55,556 nt of DNA from Olavius sp. associated proteobacterium Delta 1 (GCA_902749685.1 CACVKW010000590.1:1-55556), one strand, 5' to 3'; shown: positions 25,048-34,235, counted from the stretch's first letter. A program made the numbers and translations. The notes: generated by a model not told the origin, from the letters alone.

Positions 25048-26253
25048 ATGAATCGAACAGCCAAGATAGTTGTTGTTCTGTTAGTGATTGCTGCGAGCGG
25101 TTTTTTCATTTTTAGCAAGATTGCCGGCTGGCACAAAAACAAATTGGATACTACAATCAAGCAGCAAGAGGAGCTCTCGCAAAGTAAAACGGATAAATTG
25201 GAGCAAAAGATCAGCGAACTTGAGCAGGAGTTAACCGTTGTCAAAGGTCAAAAAGTTCCTGAGGAAAAACTGGCCGAGGTGTTCGGTGGGAATGATGATT
25301 CGGCGGAGATGACTGCTGATCGGGAAAAACTGGCCGAGGTGATGGTAGAAGTAAAAAAATTGGCCCGGATCGTGCGCACTGAAAAGGAATTGGCCGCGAT
25401 ACTGGGAGATGAACAAAAAATAGTCGCAACTCTGGGGCAGGAAACAATCCTGATCGAAGTCTTGCGACAGGAGGGCAAGCTGGCCAAAGTCCTGCGCGAT
25501 GAAAAAAAACTGAGCCAAATTTTGCAGAATGAAAATAAGCTGGCCGAGATATTGGCGGAAGAAGAAAAAGTTGAGGCCGGCACAGATGCTATCGTAAAGA
25601 AAAAAATTCGGGTTGCCAAAGGGCAGCCGGGCTTTACCGATACAGAACGTCAAATATTGGCTTTTTTCTCATATCTGGATCAACAGCCCTATGTTCAATC
25701 CTATGAATTTGCAGGAGGCTCCTATCTGCAGTATCAAATAGCGGTCAAAAATTTATCCTCCAAACCGCCGATAGTTGCCGGTGAAATGCAGTCGCTTTAC
25801 AATATGGTCCGTAATGTAGCCCATTTTTATCGCACAATGGGTAAAAAACGAGTTTTTGTCACCAGACAAGTATTGCAAAACGAATCTGAGATTATCGAAT
25901 CGGTCATGAAAACCTTTTTCCAATGGTTTAGGATGGACGGCGGGAATCAGGCCGCTCTGGCGGGCCGTCCTTCACCTGAGATTTTGTATGAATATGCAGG
26001 ATATATACTGAACACCCTGGGTGGAAGGAGTTATCTGTTAAGAAGGAGCCCGAAGGTAAGAGCATTGACGACATACTACTGTGTGCTGGCTTTGGACCAG
26101 GCGAACGATCAAGAGCTCAATTCAAAGGGTATTGATATTAGACCGTACATAAAATCATCATTGCTGGAGGTTAAAAACCAAATCGGCCTTATCTATCAGA
26201 AAGAGTATATTACAAAACTCAGCGAATTAAACCGCAAATACTATCTTTATTGA
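25048..26253 (+). CDS. Membrane-anchored coiled-coil protein with decapeptide repeats
   Basis: 401 residues. An N-terminal transmembrane anchor (core IVVVLLVIAASGFFIF, ~7-24) is followed by a coiled coil (~35-65). At ~92-175 comes a run of about eight 10-residue repeats with the pattern x-K-L-A-x-(I/V)-L-x-x-E, for example KELAAILGDE, GKLAKVLRDE, KKLSQILQNE and NKLAEILAEE. A C-terminal helical domain (~200-401) matches no family I know. The anchor orientation suggests that most of the protein is periplasmic. The start has GGAGGTG 11 nt upstream. It is followed after 10 nt by a secreted hypothetical protein, so the two probably form an operon. Confidence 0.7.
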   Translation: MNRTAKIVVVLLVIAASGFFIFSKIAGWHKNKLDTTIKQQEELSQSKTDKLEQKISELEQELTVVKGQKVPEEKLAEVFGGNDDSAEMTADREKLAEVMVEVKKLARIVRTEKELAAILGDEQKIVATLGQETILIEVLRQEGKLAKVLRDEKKLSQILQNENKLAEILAEEEKVEAGTDAIVKKKIRVAKGQPGFTDTERQILAFFSYLDQQPYVQSYEFAGGSYLQYQIAVKNLSSKPPIVAGEMQSLYNMVRNVAHFYRTMGKKRVFVTRQVLQNESEIIESVMKTFFQWFRMDGGNQAALAGRPSPEILYEYAGYILNTLGGRSYLLRRSPKVRALTTYYCVLALDQANDQELNSKGIDIRPYIKSSLLEVKNQIGLIYQKEYITKLSELNRKYYLY

Positions 26254-26263
26254 GGAATATGAA

Positions 26264-26830
26264 ATGAGAAGATTGAAGCTGATGGTTTACATTTCGACTT
26301 TCCTGTTTGGCTGCATCGGTGTTTCACAGGCAGCCGATTTGCAGGGTGGTTTTTTGGGTATCCAATGGGGAACCGAAATCGCCGACCTGCCGGATTTCGT
26401 GAAAGTGGCAGAAAAGCATGATGTCATATATTACGGGAATCCGAAAAAGTTCTACACCCTCTTTGACGTCGATGTGCCCTATGTTACCTATGCCTTTCAC
26501 TCCGCAAAATTTTTTGCCGCTTATGTGGACGTCGCATCAATCGATGTGTTCGGCAAACTCAAAGACCACATTACCCGGAAGTACGGCCCACCGCGCACCA
26601 CATTAAATTTTAATGAAGGGCAAAGAATTTACAACTGGAAGTATCAGGACACTAAAATAAAGCTCAAGCTCTATGAAAATGAAGGTAAGATGAAGCTTGG
26701 CTTTTACTATGAACCCCTGACCAGAAAAGTTAATAAAGCGCAACGGGAAGCATTCCCGCCACCCGGCAAACCTGTCTTTCCTCTGGATGAACGCCGCCTG
26801 GGCGAGGCCATGGAAGTATTTGGGTTTTAG
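26264..26830 (+). CDS. Secreted hypothetical protein
   Basis: A 188-residue protein with a signal peptide (cleavage after VSQAA) and a mature part opening GGFLGIQWGTEIADLPDF. That opening resembles small periplasmic proteins in which a 'G...G.....' strand precedes a structure prediction rich in beta strands. An internal segment DHITRKYGPPRTT is also typical of that group. No catalytic residues are apparent. GAGGA lies upstream of the ATG, 10 nt after the coiled-coil gene, so co-transcription is likely. Confidence 0.65.
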   Translation: MRRLKLMVYISTFLFGCIGVSQAADLQGGFLGIQWGTEIADLPDFVKVAEKHDVIYYGNPKKFYTLFDVDVPYVTYAFHSAKFFAAYVDVASIDVFGKLKDHITRKYGPPRTTLNFNEGQRIYNWKYQDTKIKLKLYENEGKMKLGFYYEPLTRKVNKAQREAFPPPGKPVFPLDERRLGEAMEVFGF

Positions 26831-27192
26831 CAACCATCCGGATTTCATGGAATCTACGATTCATGAGCACTTATTCAATCTGAATTATCCTCTGAATTTT
26901 GCAGACAAATACCCCTCATAATTTTACATAGCCGAGCATAAATCATTGGACATAAAGTGGAATTTAAATTCGAAAATCAACCTTTATCTTGCGCCTAAAG
27001 CCCTGCGCCGAACGCCATTTTTGAAATGATACACAACCATTGATTGGCAGGGATATCTTTTATGTCTAATTAGTTATGGCCTTCCATTTTAGTGCAGCAA
27101 CATTTGCACAAAATATAGTCTTTATGTTAAAGTATTAGATTATCAATACTCAGCGGAAGCGAAGTCCGATGGAAACCTCAAAGGAGTTTTAA
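26831..27192. other. Intergenic region before the AMP nucleosidase gene
   Basis: About 360 bp, no gene supported. It contains a lone CTCTGAATTTTGCA (26890-26903), the end motif of the palindromic repeat family seen at 11499, 12608 and 19274. No clear promoter was recognised. Confidence 0.4.
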
Positions 27193-27978
27193 ATGTCGCT
27201 CAAAGAGCATGAATATGTACGCCAGACACTGGAAAGGTATACGAACTGTAAATTGGAACAATTCTGTGATCATGTGCTGATCACCAATTTCAAACGATAT
27301 ATCAAGCGTTTTCAGGAGAAAACCAAAGGCAACTATTCCGAGGGCAATTTCCGAATTGTTAACGCGCCTGAGAAGAACTGCACCATGATCGACTTTGGCA
27401 TCGGATCACCCCAGGCTGCTCTGATTATCAATTGCCTGGCCTACCTGGATAATCTTAAGTCCGTCGTCATGCTGGGGATGTGCGGCGGGATCGACGACAT
27501 TCTCGAAGTGGGTAATTTTTTGGTTCCTTCGGCCGCTGTCCGGGGAGAAGGCACCAGCCGTCATTACCTGCCGCCGGAGTTTCCCGCCATCCCGGCCTCA
27601 TCGGTGAATTTATATTGCATTGGTGCCGTTCGCAAGGTTGGGTTGGATCCCAGCTGTGGCATTGTATACACCACCGACAGGCGTCTGTGGGAATATGATG
27701 AAAAGTTCGTCCAATATTTAAGAAAACAACGCATTCTGGCGATCGAGATGGAATTGGCAACCCTCTTCTCCGTGGCTTACCGCCATGAAGTCCCCATCGG
27801 GTCGATCATGCTGGTCTCCGATATGCCCCTTCAGAAAAGGGGTATCAAGGATAAAAAACTGTATAACAAAATTTTTTCCTCTTACATGGACACGCACCTT
27901 GAAATCGCCCTGGATGCTGTCGCAAAAATAAATTCCAACTGGAGCACGGTATCACGCAAACTCACCAGTGAGTGGTAG
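27193..27978 (+). CDS. amn: AMP nucleosidase, short form
   Basis: A 261-residue member of the purine nucleoside phosphorylase/nucleosidase fold, hydrolysing AMP to adenine and ribose 5-phosphate in the cytoplasm. The glycine-rich GMCGGIDD (~96) and the ribose-binding IEMELATLF (~184) are visible, as is a catalytic Asp in LVSDMPLQKRG (~206). It lacks the N-terminal domain of the ~480-residue E. coli Amn and matches the shorter (~258-residue) bacterial form. AAAGGAG precedes the ATG. The MFS gene follows 33 bp downstream, and the GrdB-like selenoprotein after that. The three may form one operon, though a shared pathway is not obvious. Confidence 0.88.
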   Translation: MSLKEHEYVRQTLERYTNCKLEQFCDHVLITNFKRYIKRFQEKTKGNYSEGNFRIVNAPEKNCTMIDFGIGSPQAALIINCLAYLDNLKSVVMLGMCGGIDDILEVGNFLVPSAAVRGEGTSRHYLPPEFPAIPASSVNLYCIGAVRKVGLDPSCGIVYTTDRRLWEYDEKFVQYLRKQRILAIEMELATLFSVAYRHEVPIGSIMLVSDMPLQKRGIKDKKLYNKIFSSYMDTHLEIALDAVAKINSNWSTVSRKLTSEW

Positions 27979-28011
27979 TTCGGAAAGAATCAACCGATGG
28001 AGCCTTGAAAG

Positions 28012-29277
28012 TTGAGCGGCCATCCTCCGCATAAAACACGATTCCGCTTTAGTATCTTCTATGGCTGGTACATTCTGGCCGCCTGTTTTTTCCTGCTTTT
28101 TTTCCAGGCCGGCGCCCGATTTTCCTTCGGCATAATGTTCAAACCAATGATGACACAACTCGGCTGGGATCGAGCGTCGATTTCGTTGGTGTTTTTTTTG
28201 AACATGGTCTTTTTTGCGTTAACCCTGGGTATCGCCGGCAAACTGTATGACCGTTGGGGGCCGAAGTGGGTAATTCTCGTTTCAACTCTATTTTTGAGTG
28301 TGGGTTATGGCAGTATTTCATTTATCAGCACTCTGTGGGAATTTCACCTATACTATGGCATTTTAGCCGCCATCGGCATGGGCGGCGCCTCGGTGCCGTT
28401 GATCGCGGCTTTGATGAGCAAATGGTTTGAACACAACCGGGGTCTGGTGATAAGCCTGGCCCTGTCCGGAAACTGTATCGGGCAATTTGTACTGGTACCG
28501 GTTTTTAGTGACCTTGTTTTAGCGTTCGGCTGGAGAACATCCTGCATAATCATTGCGTTATGTATTTTCGTGGTCAATACAATCCTGGCATTGTTTGTCA
28601 TTAAAAGTGAGCCTGGATATCTTGACCAGAAGAATTACGGCCGTCAAAAAGCGGCCGGCAATCCGAGATTAGATAGCAGCGGGATCCCGATCCCAGGCAC
28701 CCGGGACCTTAACTTAAAAGAGGCCATGAAAACAGCGTCCTTCTGGCTGTACCTCATGGTAATGTTTGTCTGCGGCAGCGGAGATTTCCTGGTGACGGCA
28801 CACCTGGTTCCCATGGTAACTGACTTTAATATCCCCCCATCGATTGCGGCCCAAATGCTGGCCTGGTTTGGTTTGTTAAGTATGGGGGGGATACTGGTTG
28901 CCGGCCCGGTTTCAGATCGAATCGGCAATAAGATCCCCATCGCGCTGAGCTTTGCGCTGCGCCTCGTGCTATTTGTCTTGATATTAAGCCGTCAGAATCT
29001 TTATACTTTTTATATCTTTGCGGTCATGTTCGGCTTTACCTTCCTGATCACCGCTCCGCTGACGACGACCCTGGTCGGAAGGCTTTACGGGTTTTCCCAT
29101 ATCGGTCTTATTTCAGGTTTCATTACCATGATTCACCACATGGGTGGCGGATTATGGGCCTATATAGGCGGGTGGTCCTTTGACATAACCGGCAGTTATC
29201 AATGGTGCTTTATTGCATCGACGGTAATGGCAGGTATTGCTTTAATCTGCACCCTTATGATAAAGGAAAAGCGCTAA
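28012..29277 (+). CDS. MFS transporter, OFA/monocarboxylate-like
   Basis: A 421-residue inner-membrane protein with about 12 hydrophobic helices and the MFS loop motif between TM2 and TM3 (GKLYDRWGPKW), repeated in degenerate form in the second half (GPVSDRIGNK). The opening FYGWYILAACFF and FSFGIMFKPMM, and the length, fit the oxalate/formate antiporter and monocarboxylate branch. The substrate is therefore probably a small organic acid, by inference. The start is TTG 28012, with GGAG about 10 nt upstream. The GrdB-like selenoprotein follows 67 bp later; an AATTAATCCGCCC repeat overlaps the stop region. Confidence 0.85.
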   Translation: MSGHPPHKTRFRFSIFYGWYILAACFFLLFFQAGARFSFGIMFKPMMTQLGWDRASISLVFFLNMVFFALTLGIAGKLYDRWGPKWVILVSTLFLSVGYGSISFISTLWEFHLYYGILAAIGMGGASVPLIAALMSKWFEHNRGLVISLALSGNCIGQFVLVPVFSDLVLAFGWRTSCIIIALCIFVVNTILALFVIKSEPGYLDQKNYGRQKAAGNPRLDSSGIPIPGTRDLNLKEAMKTASFWLYLMVMFVCGSGDFLVTAHLVPMVTDFNIPPSIAAQMLAWFGLLSMGGILVAGPVSDRIGNKIPIALSFALRLVLFVLILSRQNLYTFYIFAVMFGFTFLITAPLTTTLVGRLYGFSHIGLISGFITMIHHMGGGLWAYIGGWSFDITGSYQWCFIASTVMAGIALICTLMIKEKR

Positions 29278-29288
29278 TTAATCCGCCC
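29275..29288 (+). repeat. Copy of TAATTAATCCGCCC interspersed motif
   Basis: The motif begins at the stop codon of the MFS gene and continues into CTAAAAACG, which mirrors the TTTTTCAGGGCGGATTAATT end seen at 37361-37379. Confidence 0.5.
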
Positions 29289-29344
29289 TAAAAACGCTGA
29301 TATTCAAATGGCAGAGCGCCAACTCCTGAAAGGAGGAAATTAAT

Positions 29345-30229
29345 ATGCAAAATACTGAAAAGGTGGTCAACGGATTTCAGTTCATGCCGCCCTCATTGGG
29401 GGCGTGGATCGGAAAAGATATTCCTGCTGAACCATTTGGCGGGGACATACCCTGGACACCACTTAAAAAACCAATCAGTGAGACGACCTTTACGCTGATG
29501 ACTTCTGCCGGCATCAGCATGGCGACCGATCCGCCATTTGACGTTGAAAGGGAAAAGCGCGAACCGGCCTGGGGTGATCCTTCCAGCCGACAAATCCCTG
29601 CATCGGCCGGTGAAAAAGATATTGCTGTAAATCATCTCCACATCAACACTGACTATATCAAGCAGGATATCAACGTGATACTTCCCTTGAAGCGGTTTAA
29701 AGAATTCGAAGAAGAAGGCATCATCGGCCGACTGACACCGAACAGCTATTCTTACTATGGTTTTCAGCCGGATCCATCGGAACTGCTTGCGCAAACCATG
29801 CCAAAAGTTGCCGACCAGATGCAGGCGGAAAATGTTGAGGCGGTCTTACTCACGCCGGCTTGACCGCTGTGTTGCCGGTCCGTTGGACTGGTCGCGCGCT
29901 TTCTGGAGGAAAGAGGCTTTTCAACCGTCGTATTAACAATGACCCCTGAATTTAATCGGGAAATCGGTATTCCAAGGGTGGCGGCCATCGAGTATCCCTA
30001 TGGGCGCACGGTGGGAGAGGTTGATGATGTTGACGGACAACGCCAGGTGCTGCTGAAGACCCTTTCATTTCTGGAAATTGCCGGCAATCCCGGCCAGGAG
30101 TGTCACCTGCCTTTCATCTGGCCCGAAGCGCCCAAACACGCCAAGTGGCAGCCACCGGAAATCTCACCGATTATAAAATTGTATCTGGATGAAATAAAAA
30201 AAATGGGTGCCAAAGCCAAAAGGAAGTAA
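29345..30229 (+). CDS. GrdB/PrdB-family selenoprotein (glycine/sarcosine/betaine reductase selenoprotein B family), UGA read-through
   Basis: A 294-residue protein if UGA 29861-29863 is read as selenocysteine (residue 173). The frame continues across the UGA without interruption. Upstream is VEAVLLTPA; downstream is PLCCRSVG, giving a Sec-x-x-Cys-Cys redox motif, followed by ARFLEERGFSTVVLTM and IPRVAAIEYPYGR, as in selenoprotein B of glycine reductase and in PrdB. The N-terminal half (MPPSLGAWIG and INTDYIKQDINVILPLKRF) is also typical of the stand-alone family members. A canonical SECIS-like hairpin follows the UGA. AAAGGAGGA precedes the ATG. Classical reductases need GrdA/GrdC/GrdD or PrdA partners, none of which is here, so the substrate is unknown. 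The adjacent organic-acid-type MFS transporter may supply it. Confidence 0.88.
29864..29891 (+). promoter_or_regulatory. Candidate bacterial SECIS element in the GrdB-like gene
   Basis: Exactly 11 nt after the UGA, CCGGTCC (29875-29881) pairs with GGACTGG (29885-29891) through seven pairs, one of them G-U, with a GTT loop. The loop G is 19 nt from the UGA and is followed by U, the arrangement required by SelB in E. coli fdhF. Confidence 0.75.
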
Positions 30230-30359
30230 GGGTTTCGATGCTGCCGGGGCCATCAGCTAATTATCCCGCTCTGGACAATAACGATACCCAGTCTGGACAG
30301 ACCATATCTGTTCTCTATCACCTGAGGAAAATATTTTAGTGTTGATCCGGGCGGATAAA

Positions 30360-30743
30360 TTACGAAAGAATCCGCAACCGGGACAGCAGGCTTGTATACT
30401 CGGCTTGCGGGAGTTGCTGCCAGGGGGTCAGGGGCGTAAACTGCAGAATGGATTTAACATCCGGTGAGAACACCTTGCCGGACTGGAGATTTGGCACTTT
30501 CATCAAATATTTGTATTCATCGCCAAAATCCAGCAGCAAGTCCAAATCATCGCTGTCATCAAGAAGTTCAACCATCAGTATGTTGCGGATACGTCCCCGC
30601 CCCTTTAAATAGCGCTGGCCCCGCTGGCTGGCGCACACCTCGACAACTACATCCTCAACCAGCACGGCATTCTGATTGTCAGCAACCAGCAATGCCTGAT
30701 CCACCAGGTATTCTCCCTCGGCAAAAGGTATCCAGTTGTCCAT
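30360..30743 (-). CDS. Hypothetical protein downstream of the SpoIIE-type phosphatase
   Basis: About 127 residues, soluble, acidic, with a segment LLDDSDDLDLLLDFGDEYKY and a C-terminal QFTPLTPWQQLPQAEY. No family was recognised. The start used is ATG 30743 (MDNWIPF). A GTG at 30785 would add 14 residues, and neither has a strong ribosome binding site. It is the second gene after the phosphatase on the minus strand, so a role in the same signalling output is possible. A GGGCGGATAAATTA repeat copy lies directly downstream (30349-30362). Confidence 0.55.
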   Translation of the reverse strand: MDNWIPFAEGEYLVDQALLVADNQNAVLVEDVVVEVCASQRGQRYLKGRGRIRNILMVELLDDSDDLDLLLDFGDEYKYLMKVPNLQSGKVFSPDVKSILQFTPLTPWQQLPQAEYTSLLSRLRILS

Positions 30744-30888
30744 GTCTCTAATTCCGCAATCCGAAATTAAAAGGGTATGCACCACCTCAAATTACTCGAT
30801 CAACTCTTTTATCCAGCATTGAGCTTAAGTTAGCCACTATTTGTTACAATTTAGATGTTTGAATGAAACCACCCATTGGCACGAATTC

Positions 30889-32505
30889 TCATGAAATTCT
30901 CCGAATGGCCAGCAGGGTGATATCATCAAACTGCTCGGCTTCACCGATATGTTCCTGCAGGCTGTCTGCGATTCGATCAAGCATTTCACTTGCGGACGAA
31001 GACGGGGCGTCTAAAATCGACATTAATTGTTCAACGGCAAAAAAGCTGCCGTCCGCCGCACTGGCCTCTGTGACCCCATCTGTGTATCCCAGCAGGATAT
31101 CACCCGGTTCCATCTGCGTTTGCTGAATCTTGAAACTGAGTGCTGGCTCAATCCCCACCGCCGGGCCGGAGGTGGTAAGCTGCGCCTTTACACCTCCGCC
31201 GGAGTTTACGATGTATAAGGGTTCATGCCCCCCGTTGATATAGCTTAATTTCCCGGTATCCGGATCCAGTATCCCGAAAAATAGCGTGGCAAACATGGCC
31301 AGTTCGCCGTGGTTGAGAGCAATATATTTGTTGGTGAGCTGCACTGCTTTAAGCGCCTTGAAGTGGTTCGGGTCTATGGTCGGGTTTTCCTTTAGCTGCT
31401 CAGATTCATCGAGGATGGCATCACTGCTGGTAAGGGGTAGTCCGTTTAAGGAAGTTTGGCCTGAAAATATGCGAATCAGACTGCGAAACAGCGCCATAAA
31501 AAGCGCCGCCCCAACGCCTTTGTCACATACGTCGGCAACTACAAAACCGACAGAATCTTCGGGAAGCTGGAAGAGGTCATAAAAGTCGCCGGCAACCTGT
31601 CGGGCGGGCTTAAAAAAAGCTGCAGTTTCCCAGCCCGGCAGTTGCAGCAGCTGATCGGGTAAAAAATTGATTTGCATCTGACGGCCTTTTTCCAGTTCAT
31701 CGTTGAGGACCCTGGAGTAGGCTTCAACCTGCTGAAAGCTTTGCTGCAAAGCTTCCTCTGCTTTTTTCCGTTTATTAATGGCATCCGATATTTGCCGGTA
31801 CATCCGGCGAAACGCCCCGATTACCTCGCCCAGTTCATCGTCGCGTTGAATATTGGCTGAATAAAATTCAGGTGTTTGCTGATCCTGGCTGAGCACCTCT
31901 CCGGCCCGAATCAGATCATTTCTCAGATTCAGAACCGGATTAACAACAATCCATCGCAGGGGCAGCCAGGTGCCCACCGTCACGACCAGGGAAATAATCA
32001 GCACCAATCCGGCGATTCGCAGAAAATATGACAACAACTCCTGCTGGACCGAAGATGCATCATGGCGCAGGATCAAGCGGTAATCTCTTTGCAGCTCCAC
32101 CGGTGAACAGGCAATATCATAGCGGGATCCGTCTTGATTTAAAAGGAAGGTCATGCTGGCGGGGTTGACACTAGAAATCGACAACTCCGGCATTTCACCA
32201 AAAGAACCGATCTTTTTACCTTCGGATGTATAGAGGGCACCTCCGACCACGACCTCACCGTCATGCAGCTGTTTAATGTGAGCAAAGAGCTCATCATGCG
32301 AGGCATCCGGCGCAACAATCCGCATGGCAAAAACAACTCGCGCGGCTGAAATGTCTTTCATCTGCTCCAGGAGTTCTTTTTCCCTTTGTTTGTACGAAGG
32401 GATGAATATCAGCGTTTCAATTAAAATGACACTGATGAAAACCCAGAAAACGATACGTCGGGTCAGACGGGATATCGCGAAAGAAAATCGATCTTTGGGT
32501 GACAT
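30889..32505 (-). CDS. Membrane SpoIIE-family (PP2C-type) serine phosphatase with sensor and HAMP domains
   Basis: About 538 residues. TM1 (~12-33; RIVFWVFISVILIETLIFIP) and TM2 (~160-182) flank a periplasmic sensor domain. HAMP (~183-245) and a coiled coil follow, then a PPM/PP2C domain of the SpoIIE/RsbU type (~290-538). Metal-binding motifs are visible: ARQVAGDFYDLF, VADVCDKGVGAALFMA, INGGHEPLYI and GYTDGVTEA, and FDDITLLAIR at the end. Such phosphatases typically dephosphorylate anti-anti-sigma factors. No STAS or anti-sigma gene is adjacent. The start is ATG 32505 with GGAG 8 nt upstream; a TTG at 32538 would add 11 residues. Confidence 0.9.
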   Translation of the reverse strand: MSPKDRFSFAISRLTRRIVFWVFISVILIETLIFIPSYKQREKELLEQMKDISAARVVFAMRIVAPDASHDELFAHIKQLHDGEVVVGGALYTSEGKKIGSFGEMPELSISSVNPASMTFLLNQDGSRYDIACSPVELQRDYRLILRHDASSVQQELLSYFLRIAGLVLIISLVVTVGTWLPLRWIVVNPVLNLRNDLIRAGEVLSQDQQTPEFYSANIQRDDELGEVIGAFRRMYRQISDAINKRKKAEEALQQSFQQVEAYSRVLNDELEKGRQMQINFLPDQLLQLPGWETAAFFKPARQVAGDFYDLFQLPEDSVGFVVADVCDKGVGAALFMALFRSLIRIFSGQTSLNGLPLTSSDAILDESEQLKENPTIDPNHFKALKAVQLTNKYIALNHGELAMFATLFFGILDPDTGKLSYINGGHEPLYIVNSGGGVKAQLTTSGPAVGIEPALSFKIQQTQMEPGDILLGYTDGVTEASAADGSFFAVEQLMSILDAPSSSASEMLDRIADSLQEHIGEAEQFDDITLLAIRRIS

Positions 32506-32799
32506 CAAATTAGCTCCGAGTAGTTTAGGCAATCTCAAGGTTAAGATTAAGTCAGAGTAGTAATCGTTTATGTTTTTGTCAAATCAGCCTCATGTTATTG
32601 CTCCATGGGTAATCATCAATAAAAGCCTGTCGACTAAATCTACAAAATCATTACAAAATCATTCTACTCGGCTTCTCCTGCTTGACAATCTAATTTTTTC
32701 ATGACCTAGTGTGCTTATTGCTGAAAGATTCAATAGATGAGTCGTTAAAACCGAATCAACCCGTCAACCATAAAGCAAGAGCAACCGGGAGGTTCTGCA

Positions 32800-33105
32800 A
32801 TGTTTAAAAAATTGGCCGAAACACTGTTTGGCAAAGGTCCATCCGAACCATCGTCGGACGGCTTTTTCTTAAATGTGCGCTGCAGTGAATGCAGCGAGCA
32901 GTTCAACCTTTTCATCAATACATCCCATGAATTGATGCAGAATTTCGAAACAGACGGCAGCGTCAATTATTCCTTGAAAAAGGAAGTTTTCGGGGTCGGC
33001 TGCAAGAATCGCATCTATGTCAGGATGAAGTTCGACGGCAGTAAAAAATTGGTATCAAGAGAAATCGAAAACGGTGAGTATATCGAAGAAAAAACAAAGT
33101 GTTGA
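32800..33105 (+). CDS. Small conserved hypothetical protein with CxxC
   Basis: A 101-residue soluble protein. It has one CxxC (VRCSECSEQF, ~27-31) and further single cysteines (VGCKNRIYV and the C-terminal KTKC), suggesting a small zinc-ribbon-like fold. GGGAGG precedes the ATG. It stands alone, 75 bp upstream of the radical SAM gene on the same strand, so co-transcription is possible. Function unknown. Confidence 0.65.
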   Translation: MFKKLAETLFGKGPSEPSSDGFFLNVRCSECSEQFNLFINTSHELMQNFETDGSVNYSLKKEVFGVGCKNRIYVRMKFDGSKKLVSREIENGEYIEEKTKC

Positions 33106-33179
33106 GTAATTGAAAAAAGTTAATTTAAAAATCGAACAGGACATGACACTGGAAGTGCTTGCACTTAAGGAGGCTCCTA

Positions 33180-34235
33180 ATGAAAATCACACGACGGGCC
33201 TTCATCAAAGGTACCATCGGTTTAGGCGGTGCCCTCGTCGTTCCAGATGGGATTCTGCAGGCGGCGGGAGATAAAGATAGTCATCGGTCCCCGGCCTACG
33301 AGATGCTGGAAAATAAGGGGCTGCTGGTCCAGAGAGTGGAACAGGCCTATGCCATTTTCCAAGAATGCCGGCTTTGCCCCCGTCAGTGCGGCGTAAACCG
33401 GCTTAAGGGCGAAAAGGGATTTTGCCGGTCCACAGCCAGTCCGGTGATCTATTCCGCTCATCCCCACTTCGGTGAAGAAGCGTCGCTGGTGGGCAGCGGT
33501 GGTTCCGGCACCATCTTTTTCTCCAATTGCAACCTGCGCTGTGTGTTTTGCCAGAACTGGCCGATATCTCATGAAGGCCGCGGCAAAGAGATCGGCGACG
33601 AAGATCTGGCCGATTTAATGTTGTACATCCAGAAAATCAGCTGCCACAACGTCAACCTGGTCACGCCCACCCACCTCATGCCCAACATCCTCAATGCCAC
33701 CAGAATCGCTCATAAAAAAGGACTCCGCATTCCACTGGTATATAATACCAGCGGGTATGAAAGCGTTGAAATGCTGAAGCTACTTGACGGCGTGGTGGAC
33801 ATATATCTGCCGGACATGAAATTCATGGGTGCTCAAGAGGCTGAGCTCTATATGGCCGGTGCCGCGGATTACCCGGAAATGGGCCAAAATGCAATCCTGG
33901 AAATGCACCGTCAAGTTGGCCTGCATAAAACCGATGCAAATGGCATAACCGTTCGCGGAGTAATGATCCGTCATCTAGTGATGCCGAATCGGGTGGCAGG
34001 AACTGAAAAATTTGTACGCTGGCTGGTCGCCAATCTGCCGAATTCCACCTATGTCAACATCATGCATCAGTACCACGTGGATTATAAGGCCTATGATTAC
34101 CCCAAAATCCAGCGCAGCATCACCGCTGAGGAATATCTGGAGGCGATGGAGTGGGCCGTGCAATACGGTCTGACCAACCTGGACCCGAAATCAGTGGCGG
34201 TAAGGGACTTTTATATCAAACATCAAAAAAATTGA
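33180..34235 (+). CDS. Radical SAM protein (PflA-like) with twin-arginine-type leader
   Basis: About 351 residues. The radical SAM motif CNLRCVFCQ binds the catalytic [4Fe-4S] cluster and SAM. Upstream lie ECRLCPRQCGVNR and GFCR, giving further cysteines as in PflA-like activating enzymes of the MMP/AmmeMemoRadiSam-type group. The N-terminus reads TRRAFIKGTIGLGGALVVP, which fits a Tat signal (RRxFIK plus hydrophobic core). This is odd, since radical SAM chemistry normally needs cytoplasmic reductant. The start at ATG 33180 has AAGGAGG just upstream; a longer frame begins at 33159. The substrate is unknown. The same region could be a lipobox-free anchor rather than a cleaved leader. Confidence 0.85.
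   Translation: MKITRRAFIKGTIGLGGALVVPDGILQAAGDKDSHRSPAYEMLENKGLLVQRVEQAYAIFQECRLCPRQCGVNRLKGEKGFCRSTASPVIYSAHPHFGEEASLVGSGGSGTIFFSNCNLRCVFCQNWPISHEGRGKEIGDEDLADLMLYIQKISCHNVNLVTPTHLMPNILNATRIAHKKGLRIPLVYNTSGYESVEMLKLLDGVVDIYLPDMKFMGAQEAELYMAGAADYPEMGQNAILEMHRQVGLHKTDANGITVRGVMIRHLVMPNRVAGTEKFVRWLVANLPNSTYVNIMHQYHVDYKAYDYPKIQRSITAEEYLEAMEWAVQYGLTNLDPKSVAVRDFYIKHQKN

Noticed and set aside
25320..25600. Regular ~30-bp periodicity, at first sight like a CRISPR array
   Set aside because: The period is coding: it is the decapeptide repeat of the 25048-26253 protein, with diverged units and no spacers.
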